Shown: positions 61,004 through 64,000 of the stretch, one piece after another
Position numbering within the stretch: position 1 is the stretch's first letter
Layout of the letters: each line of letters opens with the position of its first letter
Origin: an uncultured Eubacteriales bacterium
Lineage (GTDB): Bacteria > Bacillota > Clostridia > Christensenellales > Borkfalkiaceae
Reading direction: 5' to 3'
DNA: 64,000 bases
Assembly (NCBI GenBank): GCA_905207235.1
Contig: CAJLKN010000002.1
Span: 91,511-155,510 of the forward strand
Made by a program: the position numbers and the translations under genes
Notes under the pieces: generated by a model
What the model was told of the DNA's origin: nothing
Database searches by the model: none
Seen by the model: only the letters and a program-made list of their open reading frames with translations

Positions 61004-61870
61004 ATGAAAACTGCTATTGTAACAGACAGCAACAGCGGAATTACGCAAAATCAGGCCAACGAATTGGGCGTTTTCGTCGTGCCCATGCCTGTGCTTATCG
61101 ACGGAGAACAGTATTTTGAAGATATTTCTCTGACGCAGGAACAATTTTACGAAAAACTTAAAGCGGACGCGCAGGTTTCCACTTCCCAGCCCAGCGCTTA
61201 CGACGTGGGCGAAATGTGGACGGATATTCTCAAAGAATACGACAACATAATTCACATACCTATGTCATCCGCCCTTTCGCAGACATATGCAACCCTCGCA
61301 CACCTCGCGGACACGCAATTCAGCGGCAAGGTCTTCGTGGTTGACAACAAGCGCATATCAATTACTATGCGCCAGAGCGTAATTGACGCCAAAAAGATGG
61401 CAGACGAGGGCAAAGTTCCCGAAGAAATAGTAAAATTTTTGACCGAGACTGGTTCGCAGTCGAGTATTTACATTATGGTTGACACCCTTAAATACTTAAA
61501 AAAGGGCGGAAGAATTACGCCCGCCGTCGCCGCCATCGGCACATTGCTCAAAATAAAGCCTGTACTTCAGATACAGGGCGGAAAACTCGACCAGTTTGCA
61601 AAGGTGAGAAAGATTGCCGATGCGAAATCGACTATGCTGAACGCAATAAAGCACGACCTGGAAACGCGCTTTGCAGACCTGCGCGCGGCAGGCAAAATGA
61701 CGCTTGCCGTCGCTCATACGCAGAACCCCGACGAAGCCGAGATATTTAAAAATGAAGTAATGTCCGCCTTCCCCGACATTGAATTCACTTTCACAGAGCC
61801 GTTGTCTTTAAGCATTGCATGCCATACGGGACCCGGCACTCTGGCAGTTGCGGCAACTGTAAAATATTGA
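61004..61870 (+). CDS. DegV-family fatty-acid-binding protein
   Basis: The 288-residue protein belongs to the DegV/FakB family, which binds fatty acids and presents them to FakA kinase for phosphorylation and use in phospholipids. It has IVTDSNSGIT at the N-terminus, VSTSQPSAYD, PMSSALSQTY, LKYLKKGGRITP and the closing HTGPGT motif. AGAGAGGT precedes the ATG. A second, frameshifted copy follows. No fakA-like gene is in the window. Confidence 0.92.
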   Translation: MKTAIVTDSNSGITQNQANELGVFVVPMPVLIDGEQYFEDISLTQEQFYEKLKADAQVSTSQPSAYDVGEMWTDILKEYDNIIHIPMSSALSQTYATLAHLADTQFSGKVFVVDNKRISITMRQSVIDAKKMADEGKVPEEIVKFLTETGSQSSIYIMVDTLKYLKKGGRITPAVAAIGTLLKIKPVLQIQGGKLDQFAKVRKIADAKSTMLNAIKHDLETRFADLRAAGKMTLAVAHTQNPDEAEIFKNEVMSAFPDIEFTFTEPLSLSIACHTGPGTLAVAATVKY

Positions 61871-61883
61871 CATCTCTCAGTAA

Positions 61884-61909
61884 AAAGTCCGTACATGAGT
61901 ACGGACTTT
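61884..61909 (+). terminator. Terminator-like hairpin after the first degV gene
   Basis: 11-pair perfect stem (61884-61894 with 61899-61909) and ATGA loop; the tail TTTAAATATT is weak. Confidence 0.6.
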
Positions 61910-61914
61910 AAATA

Positions 61915-61943
61915 TTGACATAACAGGCATATTGTAATATAAT
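61915..61943 (+). promoter_or_regulatory. Consensus promoter of the second degV gene
   Basis: TTGACA (61915-61920), 17 bases, TATAAT (61938-61943), exact consensus. Confidence 0.85.
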
Positions 61944-62006
61944 AAACGTAACAAATCTGATTAATTTCAGCATGCAAATTTATTCGTACACAAACGAGGA
62001 AAAATT

Positions 62007-62886
62007 ATGAGCGTAAAAATAGTAACCGACAGCAACTGCGGCTACTCTGTCGAAGAAGCTGAAGCACTCGGCATAGAGATACAGCCCACCCCCGTTATTA
62101 TTAACGATACAAAATATTTTGAGGAAGAAAATCTTACAAAGGCGCAGTTCTATGAATTTCTGCAAGCGGACGGAACGACCGTTTCAACCTCACAGCCCAA
62201 CCCTTACGACGTGGCTGAGAGATGGCGCAGAATATTAAAAGAATACGACGAGATATTATATATGCCCCTTTCGAGCGGACTTTCGGAAACAGCCCTCACT
62301 ATAAAGCATATGGCCGAGACCGAACCCGAATTTATAGGCAGGGTATTTGCACTCGACAATCACAGAGTTTCTGTAACCCAGAAACAGGGCGTCGTCGACG
62401 CGCTCAAGATGATTAAAGAAGGCAAGAGCGCAAAGGAAATTTACGACTGGCTTACAGCCACAGCGCACACCTACCTCGTCCATTTACATCGCATTGAGCA
62501 CTCTCAAATACCTCAAAAAAAGCGGCAGACTTACGCCCGCCGCGGCGGCGATAGGCACTTTGCTCAAAATAAAGCCCGTACTTCAGATACACGGCGAAAG
62601 GCTTGACAAATACGCCCAGGTGCGCAAAACGAGCGATGCAAAGATTGCAATGATCAACGCCGTGAAAAACGACCTTGAAAACGAATTTGCGAAAGAGTAC
62701 AAAGAGGGTAAAATGACCGTCTGCGTCGCGCACACAAACTGCGCCGAGGAAGCAGCCGAATTTGCTGAACAGGTAAAAGCGGCTTTCCCGAACGTCGAAT
62801 TTACTTTCAACGACCCCCTTTCTTTAAGCGTTGCCGTACATATAGGACCAGGCGCGCTCGCGATTGCCACCGTAATAAAATACTGA
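62007..62886 (+). pseudogene. Second DegV-family gene, interrupted by a frameshift
   Basis: The first frame (from ATG 62007, GAGG upstream) encodes about 155 residues of a DegV protein closely similar to its neighbour (VKIVTDSNCGYS, VSTSQPNPYDV, PLSSGLSETAL). Around 62468-62476, after TATAHT, the homologous sequence moves to another frame, where SSIYIALSTLKYLKKSGRLTP continues to HIGPGALAIATVIKY at 62886. One extra base would explain it. Both halves are otherwise intact and conserved, so the break is recent, a sequencing error, or programmed frameshifting. No slippery heptamer is obvious at the site. Intact, the protein would have about 292 residues. Confidence 0.85.
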
Positions 62887-62894
62887 TAAAACTA

Positions 62895-62930
62895 AAAACC
62901 CGACGGCTGTTGCCGTCGGGTTTTATTTTT
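62895..62930. terminator. Bidirectional terminator between degV and the YihY-like gene
   Basis: Perfect 13-pair stem (62895-62907 with 62912-62924) with TGTT loop, flanked by T-run on the plus side (TTTTATTTTTT); the minus side also ends in TTTTTAG. It serves both convergent genes. Confidence 0.93.
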
Positions 62931-63704
62931 TCAGAAATGAGTTTTTAATCTTTTGTCGCTGAGGTTCAAGCCATTATAAATCATACCTATAACCAGACTG
63001 TTTGTCATAAGATAGCACCAGAGCAGAAAAACTATTATTGCCGCAACCGCACCGTAAAGCTGGGACGGACCCGCATAGCGGAGATAAATCGTAAAGCCTT
63101 CGGCAAACAATATCCACAGCATGGTAGTAAGCAAGCTGCCACCTGCCGCGAGACCGAACCTTAACTTATAAGGACAGGCAAACATATTTAAAAGAACTGC
63201 ACCGAAAAAAGACGTTAAGCCGATAAGCGCAATCTGGAACAATTCATTGAGCCAATACGGAAGAAAGCGGGAAAACATGTAATTTCCTATAAAAAACAGC
63301 GCCGCAATAATTGCCGTGCATAAAATTACAGCTACTACTATGACCGCCGAGGACAACCTGAGCTTCAGTCCGCCCTTTGTGCTTTCGCTATCGTAAATAA
63401 TTTCGCCGCTTCTTCTCAAATGATAGAAAAAATTCGTCGAGGAATAAAGCGACGTCAGCAATAAGACGGCTCCCGCCCCTCCCGCCGCGTTCTGCGCAGA
63501 TTTCTGAAGATATTCAAGGAGCGGACGCACCGCCTCGAAGACTGAATGCGAAATTATGCTTTCAAGGTCAACATTACCGAGAAGGAGCGTCAGCCAAAGC
63601 ATGAAAGGCGCGATGCTCATAAGAAGAAAATATACAAGCGTGCCCGCTATCGTGGAATAGCGCTTGTCCGAAAACTGTTTGTAGAACGCGAACAGGTCCC
63701 TCAT
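62931..63704 (-). CDS. YihY/BrkB-family membrane protein
   Basis: The 257-residue product has six hydrophobic segments and family features: GTLVYFLLMSIAPFMLWL near the N-terminus, the GAVLLLTSLYSSTNFFYHL region, and a late YGAVAAIIVFLLWCYLMTNSLVIG. Function is unknown; the old name ribonuclease BN is a misattribution. ATG 63704 (MRDLFAFYK) is the likely start, although no good ribosome site precedes it. The frame is open from a TTG at 63743. Confidence 0.88.
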   Translation of the reverse strand: MRDLFAFYKQFSDKRYSTIAGTLVYFLLMSIAPFMLWLTLLLGNVDLESIISHSVFEAVRPLLEYLQKSAQNAAGGAGAVLLLTSLYSSTNFFYHLRRSGEIIYDSESTKGGLKLRLSSAVIVVAVILCTAIIAALFFIGNYMFSRFLPYWLNELFQIALIGLTSFFGAVLLNMFACPYKLRFGLAAGGSLLTTMLWILFAEGFTIYLRYAGPSQLYGAVAAIIVFLLWCYLMTNSLVIGMIYNGLNLSDKRLKTHF

Positions 63705-63745
63705 ACAATATATTTTCTGCAACAATCGTATACGTATGCGCAAAG

Positions 63746-63773
63746 ACGGGCGCAGCCCAAAGGCTGCGCCCGT
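63746..63773 (-). terminator. Terminator-like hairpin after the cysteine-rich gene
   Basis: 12-pair perfect stem ACGGGCGCAGCC (63746-63757) and GGCTGCGCCCGT (63762-63773) with CAAA loop; the minus-strand tail CTTTGC is weak. Confidence 0.7.
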
Positions 63774-63784
63774 AATTTATTTGC

Positions 63785-64000
63785 TCAATCTGAACCGCAG
63801 CACGAGGAGCTGCAACCGCAACAGCCGTGCGAATACGATGAACCGCAACAACTGTTCGAGCCTGAGGAACAGCCGCAGCCCAACCTGTACTGCGAAGCAT
63901 AATATGCGTCGTAACCGCAGCAGTTACAAGAATTTCTGCCACAGAGAATGTTCAGTATTCCCGAAAAGCAACCGCAGCCCCTGTTGTGGCAGCAGCCGCC
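63785..64000 (-). CDS. C-terminal end of a cysteine- and glycine-rich protein (partial)
   Basis: The minus-strand frame is open from the window edge to TGA at 63785-63787 and gives 71 residues, of which 17 are Cys and many Gly or Ser. Examples are GCGCFSGILNILCGRNSCNCC and the last segment HGCCGCSSSCCGSD. Cys pairs recur in CC and CGC patterns. The stop is followed by a hairpin, as expected for a real gene end. I do not recognise the family; metal binding or cross-linking are possibilities only. The start is outside the window. Confidence 0.6.
   Translation of the reverse strand, partial: GGCCHNRGCGCFSGILNILCGRNSCNCCGYDAYYASQYRLGCGCSSGSNSCCGSSYSHGCCGCSSSCCGSD

Noticed and set aside
62931..63704. 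Ribonuclease BN function for the YihY-like protein
   Set aside because: The family was historically named for RNase BN by mistake; the sequence is an integral membrane protein without nuclease motifs.
63574..63942. Minus-strand 122-codon frame at the right end
   Set aside because: It runs through the hairpin at 63746-63773 and overlaps the YihY-like gene; the cysteine-rich frame in the same DNA is a better coding candidate.
1..64000. CRISPR arrays, insertion sequences, prophage or integrase genes
   Set aside because: No regularly spaced repeats, transposase-like or phage-like proteins, or attachment-site pairs were seen in any part of the window.

Overview
The window looks like chromosomal DNA of a monoderm member of the Bacillota, most likely class Clostridia. 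The grounds are: Shine-Dalgarno-led genes with frequent TTG and GTG starts, near-consensus sigma-A type promoters, a compact division and cell-wall (dcw) cluster with a meso-diaminopimelate type MurE (DNPR motif), RNase Y, and a potABCD operon led by an HTH-cupin regulator. No genus can be assigned from sequence alone. I see no insertion sequences, prophage genes, CRISPR arrays or rRNA.

Layout. (1) 1-8560: arginine biosynthesis on the minus strand, argG-argC and then argJ-argB-argD-argF-carA-carB. It covers glutamate to argininosuccinate plus carbamoyl phosphate supply; argH is not here and carB runs off the left edge. (2) 8681-11752: a YgjP-like metallopeptidase and an acyl-ACP thioesterase, divergent from a PadR regulator fused to four membrane helices. 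(3) 12103-23166: RNase Y, then a long minus-strand operon ftsK-rimO-pgsA-cinA-recA-nadE. (4) 23349-25703: ilvC divergent from a DUF815 ATPase gene. (5) 25664-41477: murC, ftsA-ftsZ, and a main dcw operon read mraZ-rsmH-ftsL-ftsI-murE-mraY-murD-ftsW-murA-ftsQ, preceded by murI. murF, murG and murB are absent here. (6) rpsT at 41.6-41.9 kb, then at 42.4-47.7 kb a polyamine import operon with its regulator. (7) 47.8-57.1 kb, minus strand: tRNA-Arg, mscL, flavodiiron protein, GH28 hydrolase, AEC transporter, proA, proB, gdhA and an amidohydrolase. (8) 57.2-59.3 kb: a small amidase, a largely gene-free stretch with three to four apparent small-RNA transcription units, and tRNA-Ser. (9) 59.3-64 kb: ilvA-ridA, two DegV-family genes (the second frameshifted), a YihY-like membrane protein, and the end of a cysteine-rich protein.

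How the genes work together. gdhA, argJBCDFG, carAB and proBA form a glutamate-to-arginine/proline block. ilvA and ridA are functionally coupled because RidA clears reactive enamines made by IlvA, and ilvC belongs to the same branched-chain pathway. The dcw block makes peptidoglycan precursors and the divisome, while the nearby ftsK, recA and pgsA serve chromosome handling and membrane synthesis.

The most unusual region is 57.7-58.8 kb. Two short transcription units there share a nearly identical promoter and 5' GAAA-capped hairpin but have different terminator bodies, and a third promoter-terminator unit of another type lies between them. They look like tandem small RNAs and I cannot match them to a family. 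Other items worth attention are twin TAAAC-N5-GTTTA palindromes in the leader of the polyamine operon, a membrane-tethered PadR with a palindrome over its own -10 box, a PotD-like protein anchored at both ends, an FtsA lacking its membrane-targeting tail, and a probable leaderless proB mRNA.
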